The notes below the pieces were generated by a model. It saw nothing but the letters and a program-made list of their open reading frames with translations, made no database searches and was not told where the DNA came from. The translations under genes and the position numbers were made by a program. Shown piece after piece: positions 6,578 to 17,141 of a DNA stretch of 64,000 nt. Where the stretch lies: contig NZ_RAQI01000004.1 of assembly GCF_003610465.1 (NCBI RefSeq), positions 248,001 to 312,000 of the forward strand. The letters are read 5' to 3'. Source of the DNA: Xenorhabdus ehlersii. Lineage in GTDB: Bacteria > Pseudomonadota > Gammaproteobacteria > Enterobacterales > Enterobacteriaceae. Every line of letters starts with the position of its first letter. Within the stretch, counting starts at the first letter, position 1.

Positions 6578-7084
6578 ATGAAAAACCTTGTAGCGATGAC
6601 CAATAAAAGTTTGGCATTTTTTACCATCTGCCTGCTGGCCTTTCTGGTTTTATGTGTGTCGTGGCAGGTCATTTCACGTTATGTCTTAGATGCACCGAGC
6701 ACGGAGACCGATGAGTTAGCACGTTATCTGTTTATGTGGGTCGCAATGATTGGCGCTGCCTATACCACCGGACAGCATCGTCATCTTGCTATCGATCTGC
6801 TGATGATGAAATTAACCGGAGTCAAGAAAAGTATTATCGGCCTGATTATTCAGGCAACAATTATTTTATTTTCTTCCATTGTGCTGCTTTATGGTGGCAG
6901 CCTGCTTGTTTCATCGACATTGGAAAATGGTCAAATCACACCGGTATTAGGCTGGAAGATGGGATACATCTATTTATGTTTGCCGATTAGCGGATTATTG
7001 ATGATTTTCTATGCGCTCGTTGATGTGATCTCGATTGTTCAGCATTTTTCTGGTCAACCACCCGTTGTGCCTGAAAATTATTAA
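6578..7084 (+). CDS. dctQ: TRAP transporter small membrane subunit, DctQ family
   Basis: The 168-residue protein has four hydrophobic segments and the family patterns WQVISRYVLDAPSTETDELA and RHLAIDLL near the first and second loops. It pairs with the 12-segment DctM protein to carry the substrate delivered by DctP. The start ATG 6578 has AGGAATCGG upstream. It is the first gene of the plus-strand uronate operon, 17 bp before dctM. Confidence 0.92.
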   Translation: MKNLVAMTNKSLAFFTICLLAFLVLCVSWQVISRYVLDAPSTETDELARYLFMWVAMIGAAYTTGQHRHLAIDLLMMKLTGVKKSIIGLIIQATIILFSSIVLLYGGSLLVSSTLENGQITPVLGWKMGYIYLCLPISGLLMIFYALVDVISIVQHFSGQPPVVPENY

Positions 7085-7101
7085 ATTGTGGAGGTTAGAG
7101 T

Positions 7102-8400
7102 ATGGATTGGTCTACCATTGCCGCACTCTTTGGCACATTTGCAATATTATTGGCATTGAGTGTTCCCGTTTCTTTTGCAATCGGCTTATCTTCGTTAGTC
7201 GCTATTACGATGACATTGCCGCTGGAATCTGCAATCACGGTTGTTGCACAACGTATGGCTGCGGGTGTTGATAATTTCTCTTTATTGGCGATCCCGTTTT
7301 TTATCCTGGCCGGAAATATTATGAACCAGGGCGGGATAGCAGCGCGTTTGATCAATCTGGCTAAAATGATTGGCGGTCGTTTGCCGGGATCATTAATGCA
7401 CGTCAATATTATGGCGAACATGCTGTTTGGGGCAATTTCAGGCTCGGCAGTGGCGTCCGCGGCTGCCGTCGGGGGGACAATGGCGCCGATGCAGCGAAAA
7501 GAAGGGTACGACCCTGAGTTATCTGCTGCCGTGAACATCGCTTCTTGCCCTTCAGGTTTGCTGATCCCACCCAGCAATACCTTGATTGTGTACTCGTTAG
7601 TCTCAGGAGGGACTTCTATTGCTGCCTTGTTCTTAGCGGGTTATATCCCTGGCATTATGATGGGAATTTCACTCATGATTGTGTCTGCCATTATTGCCAA
7701 GAGGAAACGTTATCCTGTTGCACCTCGGCCAACATGGAGCGAATTTTTTGCTACAGCGTGGAAAGCAATACCGTCATTAATGCTGATTGTAGTGATCATG
7801 GGCGGGATTATTGCGGGGATCTTCACAGCGACAGAAGCATCAGCCATTGCCGTTCTCTACAGTTTTATTCTCGCAGTGATTGTTTATCGTGAAGTGAGTT
7901 TCAAACAACTGCCCCAAATTATTCTTGATTCTGCGGTGACCACATCGATTGTTTTGCTGCTGATTGGCGTATCAATGGGTATGTCCTGGGCGATGGCCAA
8001 TGCTGATCTGCCGTATCTGATTGCGGATGCGTTGATGACGGTTTCTGATAATCCGCTGACCATTCTGCTAGTCATTAATATCATTCTGCTGATTGTGGGG
8101 ATCTTTATGGATATGACACCGGCTATTTTGATCTTCACGCCGATTTTCTTACCCGTTGCGATGAGCATGGGTATCGACCCTGTGCATTTTGGCATCATCA
8201 TGACATTTAATTTGGCCATTGGGATTTGTACCCCTCCCGTCGGCAGCGCTTTATTTGTGGGTTGCTCTGTGGGGGATGTGAGTATTGATAAGGTATTGAA
8301 GCCACTGTTGCCGATGTATGTTGCGCTGATCTCGGCGCTAGCGCTGGTGACATACCTGCCGCAATTGAGTTTATGGTTACCTGAATTAGTTTTGAATTAG
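7102..8400 (+). CDS. dctM: TRAP transporter large membrane subunit, DctM family
   Basis: This 432-residue integral membrane protein has about 12 hydrophobic segments and typical DctM patterns such as FILAGNIMNQGGIA and the late ICTPPVGSALFVGC. It is the ion-coupled permease of the tripartite transporter. GGAGG lies upstream of ATG 7102. Length and spacing are normal. It is followed after 15 bp by uxuA, so import and the first committed breakdown steps are cotranscribed. Confidence 0.94.
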   Translation: MDWSTIAALFGTFAILLALSVPVSFAIGLSSLVAITMTLPLESAITVVAQRMAAGVDNFSLLAIPFFILAGNIMNQGGIAARLINLAKMIGGRLPGSLMHVNIMANMLFGAISGSAVASAAAVGGTMAPMQRKEGYDPELSAAVNIASCPSGLLIPPSNTLIVYSLVSGGTSIAALFLAGYIPGIMMGISLMIVSAIIAKRKRYPVAPRPTWSEFFATAWKAIPSLMLIVVIMGGIIAGIFTATEASAIAVLYSFILAVIVYREVSFKQLPQIILDSAVTTSIVLLLIGVSMGMSWAMANADLPYLIADALMTVSDNPLTILLVINIILLIVGIFMDMTPAILIFTPIFLPVAMSMGIDPVHFGIIMTFNLAIGICTPPVGSALFVGCSVGDVSIDKVLKPLLPMYVALISALALVTYLPQLSLWLPELVLN

Positions 8401-8415
8401 TTATAGGGGGGAATT

Positions 8416-9600
8416 ATGAGACAAACTTGGCGTTGGTATGGGCCTGGAGATCCGGTTTCATTAGCGGATATCCGTCAGGCTGGAGCAACAGGGGTGGTGA
8501 CGGCGCTGCACCATATTCCTAACGGTGGAATCTGGACTATCGAAGAGATAGAGCAACGTAAGGCACTGATTGAAGCTAATCAACTTGAGTGGACAGTCGT
8601 AGAGAGTGTTCCCATTCATGAAGATATCAAAACGCATACTGGGGAGTATGATCAATGGATCGAAAACTATCAACAAACCTTGCGTAACCTCGCTGCCTGC
8701 GGGATTAAAACAATATGCTACAACTTCATGCCTGTTCTGGATTGGACTCGTACTGATCTCGAATATGAATTACCTGATGGCTCAAAAGCGCTGCGTTTTG
8801 ATCAAATCGAATTTGCTGTTTTTGATATCCACATTTTGCAACGCTGTGGGGCAGAAAAAGCGTATTCCGATGATGAAATTGTGCAAGCACAATCACGTTT
8901 TGTTTCAATGACAGAAGAAGAAAAACAAAAACTAACAAACACGATCATTGCTGGTCTTCCTGGTGCAGAGGAAGGCTATACCTTAGAACAATTTCGCCAA
9001 CACCTAAAACGTTATACAGGCATTGATAAGGCCAAATTGCGTGAGCACTTTGCTTATTTCCTGCAAAAGATCATTCCGGTTGCGGAAGAACTTGGTATCA
9101 AAATGGCTGTTCATCCTGATGATCCACCTCGTGAGATCTTAGGCTTGCCACGCATTGTTTCTACGATAGAGGATATGCATTGGATAGCCGAAACGGTAGA
9201 CAGTAATGCCAATGGTTATACGATGTGCACCGGATCTTACGGTGTGCGGGCGGATAATGATTTGGTGCAGATGATCAAAGCATTTGGTCCCCGTATCTAT
9301 TTTCTCCACTTGCGTTCAACCGTGCGTGAGGAGAACCCATCCACGTTCCACGAAGCGGCGCATCTTGCCGGTGATGTGGATATGTATGAAGTGATCAAAG
9401 CGGTTGCCGAAGAAGAACATCGCCGATTGGCAGCGGGTGAAAATCACCTGATTCCAATGCGGCCTGATCATGGTCATCAAATACTTGATGATTTGAAAAA
9501 GAAAACGAATCCCGGCTATTCGGCAATTGGTCGCCTGAAAGGACTGGCTGAAATTCGTGGCCTTGAGTTGGGTATTCATCGTGCATTTTTCCAAAAATAA
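8416..9600 (+). CDS. uxuA: Mannonate dehydratase
   Basis: The 394-residue protein, the same length as E. coli UxuA, begins [20 protein letters not shown] and contains [17 protein letters not shown] with metal-binding residues of the family. It dehydrates D-mannonate to 2-keto-3-deoxygluconate (KDG) in the cytoplasm using Fe2+ or Mn2+. A very strong ribosome site (AGGGGGG) precedes ATG 8416. It sits between the transporter and uxuB, the enzyme that makes its substrate. Confidence 0.96.
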   Translation: MRQTWRWYGPGDPVSLADIRQAGATGVVTALHHIPNGGIWTIEEIEQRKALIEANQLEWTVVESVPIHEDIKTHTGEYDQWIENYQQTLRNLAACGIKTICYNFMPVLDWTRTDLEYELPDGSKALRFDQIEFAVFDIHILQRCGAEKAYSDDEIVQAQSRFVSMTEEEKQKLTNTIIAGLPGAEEGYTLEQFRQHLKRYTGIDKAKLREHFAYFLQKIIPVAEELGIKMAVHPDDPPREILGLPRIVSTIEDMHWIAETVDSNANGYTMCTGSYGVRADNDLVQMIKAFGPRIYFLHLRSTVREENPSTFHEAAHLAGDVDMYEVIKAVAEEEHRRLAAGENHLIPMRPDHGHQILDDLKKKTNPGYSAIGRLKGLAEIRGLELGIHRAFFQK

Positions 9601-9668
9601 TTTCTGACCTTGAACCCTACAGGGTAGTGAATGAATGTCACTCATTACCGCTTATTTGTGAGTCGATT

Positions 9669-11132
9669 ATGGAAAAAAATCTTGTCAATGCGATAACCTC
9701 TGTTCCATGTCCACGCTGGACAACCGAACGTTTGACTTCCCGTATTGTGCATTTAGGCTGTGGTGCGTTTCATCGGGCGCATCAGGCGCTTTATACACAT
9801 TATGTATTAGAACAGACAGACAGTGATTGGGGATTCTGTGAAGTTAACCTGATGCTAAATGATGCTTCACTGATTGAAAATCTGAAAAAACAATCCATGC
9901 GCTATACCGTCGCAGAAAAAGGGCAGGAAGAAATCAGATTAAAAATTATTGGCTCGATGAAAGAGGGGATGCATCCATTAATTGACGGTGTTCAGGCGAT
10001 TATCGAAAAGATGGCCGATCCTGATATCGCTATCATCTCTTTGACAATCACTGAAAAAGGCTATTGTACTGATGCCGCGACCGGGCGTTTAGATCCAAAT
10101 AATGAATTGATTATTAAAGATATTGCTAATCCCGCAGTGCCAAGATCAGCCATCGGCTATATCACTGCGGCATTAAAATTGCGTTTTGAACGAAGCCTCC
10201 CTGCGGTGACAATTTTGTCGTGCGATAACGTGCGGGAAAATGGACATGTTGCCCGTGAGGCCGTATTGGGTCTGGCGCGTTTGCAGGACGAAAAATTGGC
10301 ACAATGGATAGAAAATCAGGTGACGTTTCCCTGCACGATGGTGGATCGTATTGTGCCGGCAGCTACACCAGAAACGTTAACTGAAATTGCCCAACGGCTG
10401 GGTGTTGAAGATCCCTGTGCCATTGCCTGCGAACCTTTCCGTCAATGGGTGATTGAAGATAACTTTGTCAATGGGCATCCAGATTGGGATCTGGCCGGTG
10501 CACAATTTGTGGACGATGTGGTGCCATTTGAAATGATGAAATTGCGCATGTTAAATGGCGCTCATTCCTTTCTGGCTTACCTGGGTTATTTGGGTGGCTA
10601 TGCCCATATCTCCGATACGATGACTAATGCCGATTATCGTCGGGCAGTGTACGCACTGATGGTGAATGAACAAGCTCCAACCCTGTCGATGCCAGAAGAT
10701 ATCGATTTAATGGCCTATGCGGATAAATTGATCGAACGGTTCACTAACCCAGCGTTAAAACATCAGACGTGGCAAATTGCGATGGATGGCAGCCAGAAAT
10801 TGCCACAGCGCATGCTTGATTCCATTGAATGGCACCTTATGCAGGGAAATGATTATCGCCATTTAGCGCTCGGTGTGGCGGGTTGGATGCGCTATATCAG
10901 TGGCGTGGATGAACAAGGCCAATCTATTGATGTGCGTGATCCATTAAAAGAGACCTTTGCGGCGATTTTTGCCAAATATGGTCATTCTGTTGATGTGGTG
11001 GAAGCGTTACTGGCAATTGAATCGATTTTCGGTAAAAAGTTAGTCAAAAACCGTGACTTTGTCGATAACGTCACCAAAACCTACCAGAACCTACTGAACG
11101 TTGGCAGCCGCCAAGCGGTTGCCGCCCTTTGA
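9669..11132 (+). CDS. uxuB: Fructuronate reductase (mannonate oxidoreductase)
   Basis: This 487-residue NAD-dependent polyol-type dehydrogenase reduces D-fructuronate to D-mannonate. It shows [20 protein letters not shown] near the N-terminus (nucleotide-binding fold) and the catalytic-region word [20 protein letters not shown]. The frame is open from 9627, but ATG 9669 gives the spacing to the conserved N-terminal motif seen in E. coli UxuB (486 residues), so 9669 is preferred. It is 68 bp after uxuA and 16 bp before uxaC. Confidence 0.94.
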   Translation: MEKNLVNAITSVPCPRWTTERLTSRIVHLGCGAFHRAHQALYTHYVLEQTDSDWGFCEVNLMLNDASLIENLKKQSMRYTVAEKGQEEIRLKIIGSMKEGMHPLIDGVQAIIEKMADPDIAIISLTITEKGYCTDAATGRLDPNNELIIKDIANPAVPRSAIGYITAALKLRFERSLPAVTILSCDNVRENGHVAREAVLGLARLQDEKLAQWIENQVTFPCTMVDRIVPAATPETLTEIAQRLGVEDPCAIACEPFRQWVIEDNFVNGHPDWDLAGAQFVDDVVPFEMMKLRMLNGAHSFLAYLGYLGGYAHISDTMTNADYRRAVYALMVNEQAPTLSMPEDIDLMAYADKLIERFTNPALKHQTWQIAMDGSQKLPQRMLDSIEWHLMQGNDYRHLALGVAGWMRYISGVDEQGQSIDVRDPLKETFAAIFAKYGHSVDVVEALLAIESIFGKKLVKNRDFVDNVTKTYQNLLNVGSRQAVAAL

Positions 11133-11148
11133 CCATAGAGGAAATGTA

Positions 11149-12588
11149 ATGAAAACCTTTATGTGTGAAGATTTCCTGTTAAATAATGATGTTGCCCGCC
11201 GCCTTTATCATGATTACGCGGCGTTGATGCCTATCTATGATTATCACTGTCATCTCAATCCAAAAGAGATCGCGCAAAATCGCCGTTTCCACAATCTTGG
11301 TCAAATCTGGTTGGAGGGGGATCATTATAAGTGGCGGGCGATGCGTGCGGCAGGGATTGAAGAGGCACTGATTACTGGTACTGAAAGCAGTGATTACGAA
11401 AAATACCTCGCATGGGCGAAAACGGTTCCCCTGACGATCGGCAATCCACTTTATCATTGGACACATCTGGAATTGCGACGCCCCTTTGGCATTAGCGGAA
11501 AATTATTGGGGCCTGACACCGCAGAAGCCATCTGGTATGAGGCGAATGAAAAACTCTCTCAAAGTGAATTTTCTGCCCGTGGCATTATGCAGCAAATGCA
11601 GGTACGAATGGCAGGAACAACGGATGATCCCATTGATTCTCTCGAATATCATCAACAGATTGCCAAAGATAAAGATTTCACCATCAAAGTCTTACCGAGC
11701 TGGCGTCCAGACAAAGTCTTCAAAATTGAATTACTGGGTTTTTGTGACTATCTCGAACGATTAGGAGAAGTCGCAGATGTCACCATCGGGTGTTTTGCTG
11801 ATTTATTGCTGGCATTAGCGCGTCGCCTTGAACACTTTCAGGATCACGGTTGTGTGGCATCGGATCATGGAATTGAACATTTGCGTTATGCGCCAATACC
11901 TGACGAAAAAGTGTTAGATATCATTTTGCAAAAGCGCAGACAAGGGCAATCACTCAGTGAATTAGAAATCGCACAATTCACAACAGCGGTGCTGGTTTGG
12001 TTAGGTAAGCAGTATGCAAAACGCGGCTGGGTCATGCAGATGCATATTGGTGCCTTACGCAATAACAACACGCGTATGTTTAAACGGTTAGGGCCAGACA
12101 GCGGCTTTGATTCCATTGGAGATAATCCTATCGCTTACCCATTATCTCGTTTGCTGGATGAGATGGATAAAATTGATGAATTACCGAAGACCATTCTCTA
12201 TTGCTTAAATCCCCGTGATAACGAAGTGATCGCAACTATGACTGGCAACTTTCAGGGCGGAAGCCTTGTGCAAGGTAGTAAAAACATCGGGGGCAAAATT
12301 CAATTTGGATCGGGCTGGTGGTTTAACGATCAAAAAGACGGTATGCAGCGTCAATTAGAGCAACTCTCCCAATTAGGCTTATTAAGCCAGTTTGTCGGTA
12401 TGCTGACAGATTCACGCAGTTTCTTATCCTATACCCGCCATGAATATTTTCGGCGCATTCTCTGTAATATGCTGGGGAACGGGGTCGAAAATGGTGAAAT
12501 TCCCCATGATGAAAAAATGCTGGGGCAAATAGTTCAGGATATCTGCTTCAATAATGCTGAACGTTATTTTCAGGCCATGAAGGATTAA
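11149..12588 (+). CDS. uxaC: Glucuronate isomerase (uronate isomerase)
   Basis: This 479-residue amidohydrolase-fold enzyme converts D-glucuronate to D-fructuronate (and D-galacturonate to tagaturonate). It starts [13 protein letters not shown] and carries the metal-site words DYHCHL and [21 protein letters not shown] lies upstream of ATG 11149; an in-frame earlier start at 11101 overlaps uxuB and is less likely. A few residues are inserted near [13 protein letters not shown] compared with E. coli UxaC (470). uxaA and uxaB, needed for the galacturonate branch, are absent from this locus. Confidence 0.95.
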   Translation: MKTFMCEDFLLNNDVARRLYHDYAALMPIYDYHCHLNPKEIAQNRRFHNLGQIWLEGDHYKWRAMRAAGIEEALITGTESSDYEKYLAWAKTVPLTIGNPLYHWTHLELRRPFGISGKLLGPDTAEAIWYEANEKLSQSEFSARGIMQQMQVRMAGTTDDPIDSLEYHQQIAKDKDFTIKVLPSWRPDKVFKIELLGFCDYLERLGEVADVTIGCFADLLLALARRLEHFQDHGCVASDHGIEHLRYAPIPDEKVLDIILQKRRQGQSLSELEIAQFTTAVLVWLGKQYAKRGWVMQMHIGALRNNNTRMFKRLGPDSGFDSIGDNPIAYPLSRLLDEMDKIDELPKTILYCLNPRDNEVIATMTGNFQGGSLVQGSKNIGGKIQFGSGWWFNDQKDGMQRQLEQLSQLGLLSQFVGMLTDSRSFLSYTRHEYFRRILCNMLGNGVENGEIPHDEKMLGQIVQDICFNNAERYFQAMKD

Positions 12589-12597
12589 AGGATGCAG

Positions 12598-13602
12598 ATG
12601 CGGAAAATAGCCCTGATTGGCGAATGTATGATTGAGCTAAATGGCATCCCATTTGGTGCCATGACACAAAGCTATGGCGGTGATGTGCTGAATAGCGCGG
12701 TTTATCTGGCTCGCGCTGGGGGCGATATATTTGATGTCCATTTTGTCACGGCGATGGGAACGGACGCCTTGAGCGAAGGTATAATCTCACGCTGGCAGCA
12801 AGAGGGCATTAATACTGCGTTAGTATTGCGTGATAATGCGCATCAGTCCGGTTTATACCTGATCCAACTTGATGAAAAAGGTGAACGCACGTTTCTTTAC
12901 TGGCGCAATGACTCGGCGGCACGTTATCTCTTGCGCCATCCTGATTACCCCATAGTGCGCCAGCAATTGCAGAGCATGGATGTGCTCTATCTCAGCGGGA
13001 TCAGCCTGGCGGTTTCGCCCGAAGATGATCGCCAACGGCTGCTCATTGATTTAAAACAGTTATCTTATGAAGGGAAAGTGATTTTCTTTGACAGTAATTA
13101 TCGTCCGGCCTTATGGGAAAACGAAGCCCAAACCCGTGCGTGTTATCAGCAAATGTATGCCATCACTGATATTGCGTTAGTCACTGACGATGATGAAGCA
13201 AATCTCTGGGGCGATACTTCAACTGAGGAAAGTTTTCATCGTCTGAAAAGAATGGGGGTTAAACAAGCCATTATCAAAGCGGGTGAACGGGGCTGTTTTT
13301 ATCGTGACTTAAGCGGTTGCAACGACACACTGCATATTAAAACTCAACCTGTTACACCTGTCGTTGATACCACTTCGGCGGGCGATGCTTTTAATGCGGG
13401 TTTTATCGCGGGGCTGTTAAATGGGAAATCTGTTCATGATTCAGCATTAATGGGGCATCAGCTCGCAGGGGTTGTGATCCAGCATAAAGGTGCGATTGTT
13501 CCGCAAGCCGCGACACAAGGGGTTATCGCCCGTTTTTTTAATTCGAACGAAATTGGAGAGAATGAAAATGCAAGAGATAATGATACGTCTGCGTCAGATT
13601 AA
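12598..13602 (+). CDS. kdgK: 2-dehydro-3-deoxygluconokinase (KDG kinase)
   Basis: This 334-residue PfkB-family sugar kinase begins KIALIGECMIEL and ends its catalytic domain with DTTSAGDAFNAGF, which holds the catalytic Asp and anion hole. It phosphorylates KDG to KDPG with ATP. ATG 12592 and ATG 12598 are both possible; 12598 is better spaced from AAGGA. The C-terminus is about 25 residues longer than E. coli KdgK and overlaps the eda start by 35 bp, suggesting coupled translation. Confidence 0.93.
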   Translation: MRKIALIGECMIELNGIPFGAMTQSYGGDVLNSAVYLARAGGDIFDVHFVTAMGTDALSEGIISRWQQEGINTALVLRDNAHQSGLYLIQLDEKGERTFLYWRNDSAARYLLRHPDYPIVRQQLQSMDVLYLSGISLAVSPEDDRQRLLIDLKQLSYEGKVIFFDSNYRPALWENEAQTRACYQQMYAITDIALVTDDDEANLWGDTSTEESFHRLKRMGVKQAIIKAGERGCFYRDLSGCNDTLHIKTQPVTPVVDTTSAGDAFNAGFIAGLLNGKSVHDSALMGHQLAGVVIQHKGAIVPQAATQGVIARFFNSNEIGENENARDNDTSASD

Positions 13603-14191
13603 AATCGTGCCTGTAATAGCCATTGAAGAGACCAGAGATATCATTCCTCTTGGTCATGCATTAGCAGACAACGGCTTGCCGGTGGCTGAAATCACGTTTC
13701 GTACCGAGAGTGCCGCCGAAGCGATTAGTCTGCTGAAGGTTGAGCGGCCAGATATGCTGATCGGTGCAGGAACTGTGCTTCATCGTGAACATGTTCGTCA
13801 GGCAAAAATAGCGGGGGCAGAGTTTGTCGTCTCACCAGGGCTTAACCCAAACACCGTACAGGCGTGCCAGCAAATTGGTATCCCTATCATTCCCGGCGTG
13901 AATAATGCCAGCACAATTGAACAGGCGCTGGAATTAGGCATCGATTTTGTTAAATTCTTCCCGGCTGAACCCTCGGGTGGAATTGCGATGATTAACGCGC
14001 TACTCGCTCCATACCCACAGTTAAAGGTCATGCCAACCGGTGGGATCAGTGTTGAGAATATTCGCAATTATCTTACTATCCCACAAATTGTGGCATGTGG
14101 TGGATCATGGATGGTCAGCCCACAGTTGATCCGAGATAAGGAATGGAAGAAGGTGGGTCAATTGGTGAGGGAGGCGGTGGAGTTGCTGTGA
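13568..14191 (+). CDS. eda: KDPG/KHG aldolase (Entner-Doudoroff aldolase)
   Basis: This 207-residue class I aldolase splits KDPG into pyruvate and glyceraldehyde 3-phosphate, completing the uronate pathway. The Schiff-base lysine is Lys129 in DFVKFFPAE, and AEITFRTE supplies Glu41 and Arg45. ATG 13562 and ATG 13568 are in frame; GGAG at 13555-13558 is spaced better for 13568. Its start lies inside kdgK. It may be a uronate-specific copy distinct from a general eda, but the window cannot show a second copy. Confidence 0.93.
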   Translation: MQEIMIRLRQIKIVPVIAIEETRDIIPLGHALADNGLPVAEITFRTESAAEAISLLKVERPDMLIGAGTVLHREHVRQAKIAGAEFVVSPGLNPNTVQACQQIGIPIIPGVNNASTIEQALELGIDFVKFFPAEPSGGIAMINALLAPYPQLKVMPTGGISVENIRNYLTIPQIVACGGSWMVSPQLIRDKEWKKVGQLVREAVELL

Positions 14192-14467
14192 TGGGATATG
14201 AGGTTTTGTATGCCATAATGGCACCACCTATGGTTTATCTATATAGCGAATATCCACTTGCTGCGTTGAATGCCCCAGCAGAGTAACCTCTCATCTTTAT
14301 CCCTGTTTTGTGTTTTCTTACCTGCATTTTTGGGCGGGTAAGAGGCCAAATCTGCACTGAATGGATCTTTTCTGCATATAGCGGCTACTTGCGTCTCCCT
14401 ATTTCACGTAATGATACCCCTTCATGATTAATCACTCTGGTGGGCATATGACAAAAGGGGAATCTTT
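14192..14467 (+). promoter_or_regulatory. Intergenic region carrying the promoter of the aromatic-oxidation operon
   Basis: No gene is visible between eda and the SDR gene. No strong hairpin follows eda, so read-through is possible. A weak promoter-like pair TTGCGT...TGATAC with a 17-bp spacer lies near 14389-14417, and AAAGGGGA just before ATG 14468 is the ribosome site. No dedicated regulator gene adjoins this operon. Confidence 0.35.
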
Positions 14468-15256
14468 ATGCAGGGCTTAAATAATAAAGTCGCTATTGTC
14501 ACCGGTGGAGCTACCAAAATTGGGGCAACCGTTGCCAGGATATTGAGTGAATATGGGGTTAAGGTCGCGATTTTTGATATTGATCAGGCAGGCGGGAAGA
14601 AAGCGGCCAGCCTGCAACCGGAATTCATCCGTTTCTGGCATGTCGATATTACTGACGACAAACAACTTTCTCAGGCAATACATGATGTTGTTGCTCATTA
14701 TCACCGTCTGGATTATCTCATCAACCTTGCAGCCACTTATCTGGATAATGGTGCCGATGCTGGCCGTGAAACATGGCTGACCGCCTTGAATATTAATGTG
14801 ATCAGTGCTGTTCGAGCAGCCCAATTTGTCCGGCCTTATCTCATTGCAGCGGGAGGCGGTGCCATTGTTAACTTCACCAGCATTTCTTCCTCAATTGCCC
14901 AGACAGGCCGCTGGTTATATCCCGCCTCAAAAGCCGCGTTGCTGCAAATTACCCGCAGTATGGCAATGGATTATGCGGCTGACCACATCCGCGTTAATTC
15001 TGTTTCACCAGGGTGGACTTGGTCACGGGTTATGGATGAGCTGACTCAGGGGAAGCGACAGAAAGCCGATAACGTTGCCGCAGATTACCATCTGCTTGGC
15101 CGTGTTGGTGATCCCGAAGAAATTGCGCAGGTCGTGGCATTTCTCTTATCAGATTTGGCGAGTTTTGTAACTGGTGCAGATTATGCCGTTGATGGTGGTT
15201 ATTCAGCAATGGGACCAGAACAGGCGAAACCCGCTATTCCACGGTTGGCGGAATAG
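14468..15256 (+). CDS. Short-chain dehydrogenase/reductase (SDR)
   Basis: The 262-residue classical SDR has the nucleotide motif TGGATKIG (residues 12-19), Asp36 at the end of the second strand (suggesting NAD rather than NADP), and the catalytic set Asn109, Ser137, Tyr150 and Lys154 (YPASK). The glycine motif is slightly atypical, with Thr-Lys where a glycine is usual. As first gene of an operon with a StyA-like oxygenase it probably oxidises a diol or alcohol formed after epoxidation. In the indole-degrading iif cluster of Acinetobacter, as I recall, an SDR oxidises indole-2,3-dihydrodiol. Substrate assignment is inference. Confidence 0.88.
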   Translation: MQGLNNKVAIVTGGATKIGATVARILSEYGVKVAIFDIDQAGGKKAASLQPEFIRFWHVDITDDKQLSQAIHDVVAHYHRLDYLINLAATYLDNGADAGRETWLTALNINVISAVRAAQFVRPYLIAAGGGAIVNFTSISSSIAQTGRWLYPASKAALLQITRSMAMDYAADHIRVNSVSPGWTWSRVMDELTQGKRQKADNVAADYHLLGRVGDPEEIAQVVAFLLSDLASFVTGADYAVDGGYSAMGPEQAKPAIPRLAE

Positions 15257-15294
15257 GTTCAGTTCCGGCAGCCAAAACAAAAGAGGAAAATACT

Positions 15295-16539
15295 ATGCGT
15301 CGTATCGCTATCGTCGGAGGTGGCCAGGCTGGACTGCCTCTGGCCCTTGGTCTGCTAGACAAGGGCTATCAAGTCACTGTAGTCACCAACCGCACGCCTG
15401 ATGATGTTCGCAATGGTCGGGTTCTGTCAAGCCAGTGCATGTTCGATGCTTCTTTACAATTTGAACGTGATTTGGGATTGAATCAGTGGGAAACGCAATG
15501 CCCGCCCGTTGAAGGAATCGGTTTCACCGTGCCACATCCCGAAATTCCCAATGACAAAGCCATTGAATGGAGTGCACGGCTCGATAAATATGCGCAAGCT
15601 GTCGATCAACGTATTAAGATGCCATTTTGGCTGGAACTATTTGCTTCTCGTGGCGGTAATCTGGAAATTAGCGATGTGGGGGTTGCTGAACTGGAACGCC
15701 TGGCTGCCAGCCATGAATTGGTCATTCTGGCGGGAGGAAAAGGGGAAATTGTAAAATTGCTGGAACGCGATGCTTCACGCTCACCATATGATACACCGCG
15801 GCGCGCACTGGCATTGACTTATGTGAATGGTATGCTGCCAACGCCTGAATATTCCCGTGTTTCTTTTAACCTGATCCCGGGTGCAGGGGAATATTTCGTT
15901 TTTCCTGCCCTGACACTAAATGGTCCCTGCGACATTATGGTTTTTGAAGGTATTCCGGGTGGCGCAATGGATGGCTGGCAAGAGGTCAGAACACCGAAGG
16001 AACATCTGGCCTATAGCAAGCAGATCCTCAAAACTTTCCTGCCGTGGGAGTCTGAACGTTGTGAGCATGTAGAGCTGACCGATGAAAATGGCATTCTGGC
16101 GGGACGTTTTGCACCAGTGGTGCGTAAGCCCGTGCTGACGTTGCCTTCTGGTCGCCAGGTTTTTGGCCTGGGGGATGCGGTAGTTACGAATGATCCGCTG
16201 ACTGGACAAGGTTCAAATAATGCAACAAAAGCCTGCAAAGTCTATTACGAAGCCATTCTTGCCCGTGGTGACCAACCGTTTACGGCTGAATGGATGAACG
16301 ATACGTTTGAACAATTCTGGAAATATGGTCGTTACGTTGTGGAATGGACAAACAGTCTTCTTGTCCCACCAAAGCCACACGTTCTGGAATTATTAGCAGC
16401 AGCCCAGCGTCTGCCGACACTCGGCAGCACAATTGCCAATGCGTTCAACCATCCTCCGGTACTGTTCCCGTGGTGGGAAGATGCCCATGCCTGTGAAGAA
16501 TACATCCATTCACAGCTCATTGAAGAAATTCGGGCATAA
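15295..16539 (+). CDS. StyA/indole-monooxygenase-like FAD-dependent epoxidase
   Basis: The 414-residue flavoprotein begins RIAIVGGGQAGLPLALGLL (FAD-binding Rossmann fold) and has the late FAD motif GDAVVTNDPLTGQGSNNA at residues 293-310, both typical of the two-component styrene/indole monooxygenase (StyA, group E) family. Such enzymes take reduced FAD from a separate reductase and epoxidise styrene, or convert indole to its epoxide and indigoid products. The reductase gene follows 13 bp downstream, confirming the two-component design. AGAGGAAAA precedes ATG 15295. Whether indole, styrene or another vinyl-arene is the substrate cannot be decided from sequence. Confidence 0.85.
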   Translation: MRRIAIVGGGQAGLPLALGLLDKGYQVTVVTNRTPDDVRNGRVLSSQCMFDASLQFERDLGLNQWETQCPPVEGIGFTVPHPEIPNDKAIEWSARLDKYAQAVDQRIKMPFWLELFASRGGNLEISDVGVAELERLAASHELVILAGGKGEIVKLLERDASRSPYDTPRRALALTYVNGMLPTPEYSRVSFNLIPGAGEYFVFPALTLNGPCDIMVFEGIPGGAMDGWQEVRTPKEHLAYSKQILKTFLPWESERCEHVELTDENGILAGRFAPVVRKPVLTLPSGRQVFGLGDAVVTNDPLTGQGSNNATKACKVYYEAILARGDQPFTAEWMNDTFEQFWKYGRYVVEWTNSLLVPPKPHVLELLAAAQRLPTLGSTIANAFNHPPVLFPWWEDAHACEEYIHSQLIEEIRA

Positions 16540-16552
16540 ACGGGGGAATAAC

Positions 16553-17101
16553 ATGAGCATAAATACCCTGAATAACCAAATGCCGCTGTTTGATAGTGGA
16601 TGGGGTGCGACCGAATTTGAAACGAGAGATTTGCGCACGCTTTTAGGCAAATATCCGACAGGGGTTGCCATTGTTGCGACGCGCACTGCTGAGGGGCGTA
16701 ATGTGGGGTTGACCATCAACTCATTTGCTTCACTTTCACTGGAGCCGCCTTTGGTGCTCTGGAGTTTGGTTAATCATTCACCTAATCTGTCTGTGTTCCG
16801 TGATTGCGAATATTTCACCATCAGCATCCTGAGTTATGACCATCAGGAACTGGCCCTGCGTTTTGCGAGTTCACGGGTAGAAAATAAATTTCAGGGTATT
16901 CTGGTGCAGGAAACGCCCGAAGGTATCCCTTCGATTGGCGGAGCGATAGCGACTCTGGTGTGTGCCAATCACCAGCAAACGCATCTTGGCGATCACTTAC
17001 TGGTGATTGGTCAGGTCAAACGAATTGCCAGTATCGAAGGTAAGCCATTGGTTTTTCATGGCGGCATGTTTACCGGTCTGCATGATGTTCACGGAATATA
17101 A
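16553..17101 (+). CDS. Flavin reductase (StyB/HpaC-type, monooxygenase partner)
   Basis: The 182-residue protein belongs to the flavin_reduct domain family: LRTLLGKYPTGVAIVATRT near residue 25, GLTINSFASLSLEPPLVLWS for flavin binding, and the C-terminal GDHLLVIGQV. It would supply reduced FAD from NAD(P)H to the StyA-like partner immediately upstream. GGGGGAATAAC precedes ATG 16553; the frame is open further upstream inside the monooxygenase gene but has no good start there. Confidence 0.88.
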   Translation: MSINTLNNQMPLFDSGWGATEFETRDLRTLLGKYPTGVAIVATRTAEGRNVGLTINSFASLSLEPPLVLWSLVNHSPNLSVFRDCEYFTISILSYDHQELALRFASSRVENKFQGILVQETPEGIPSIGGAIATLVCANHQQTHLGDHLLVIGQVKRIASIEGKPLVFHGGMFTGLHDVHGI

Positions 17102-17141
17102 AAAATGATTCTGTTGGAAAACATTCAGGAGAACATGATTA

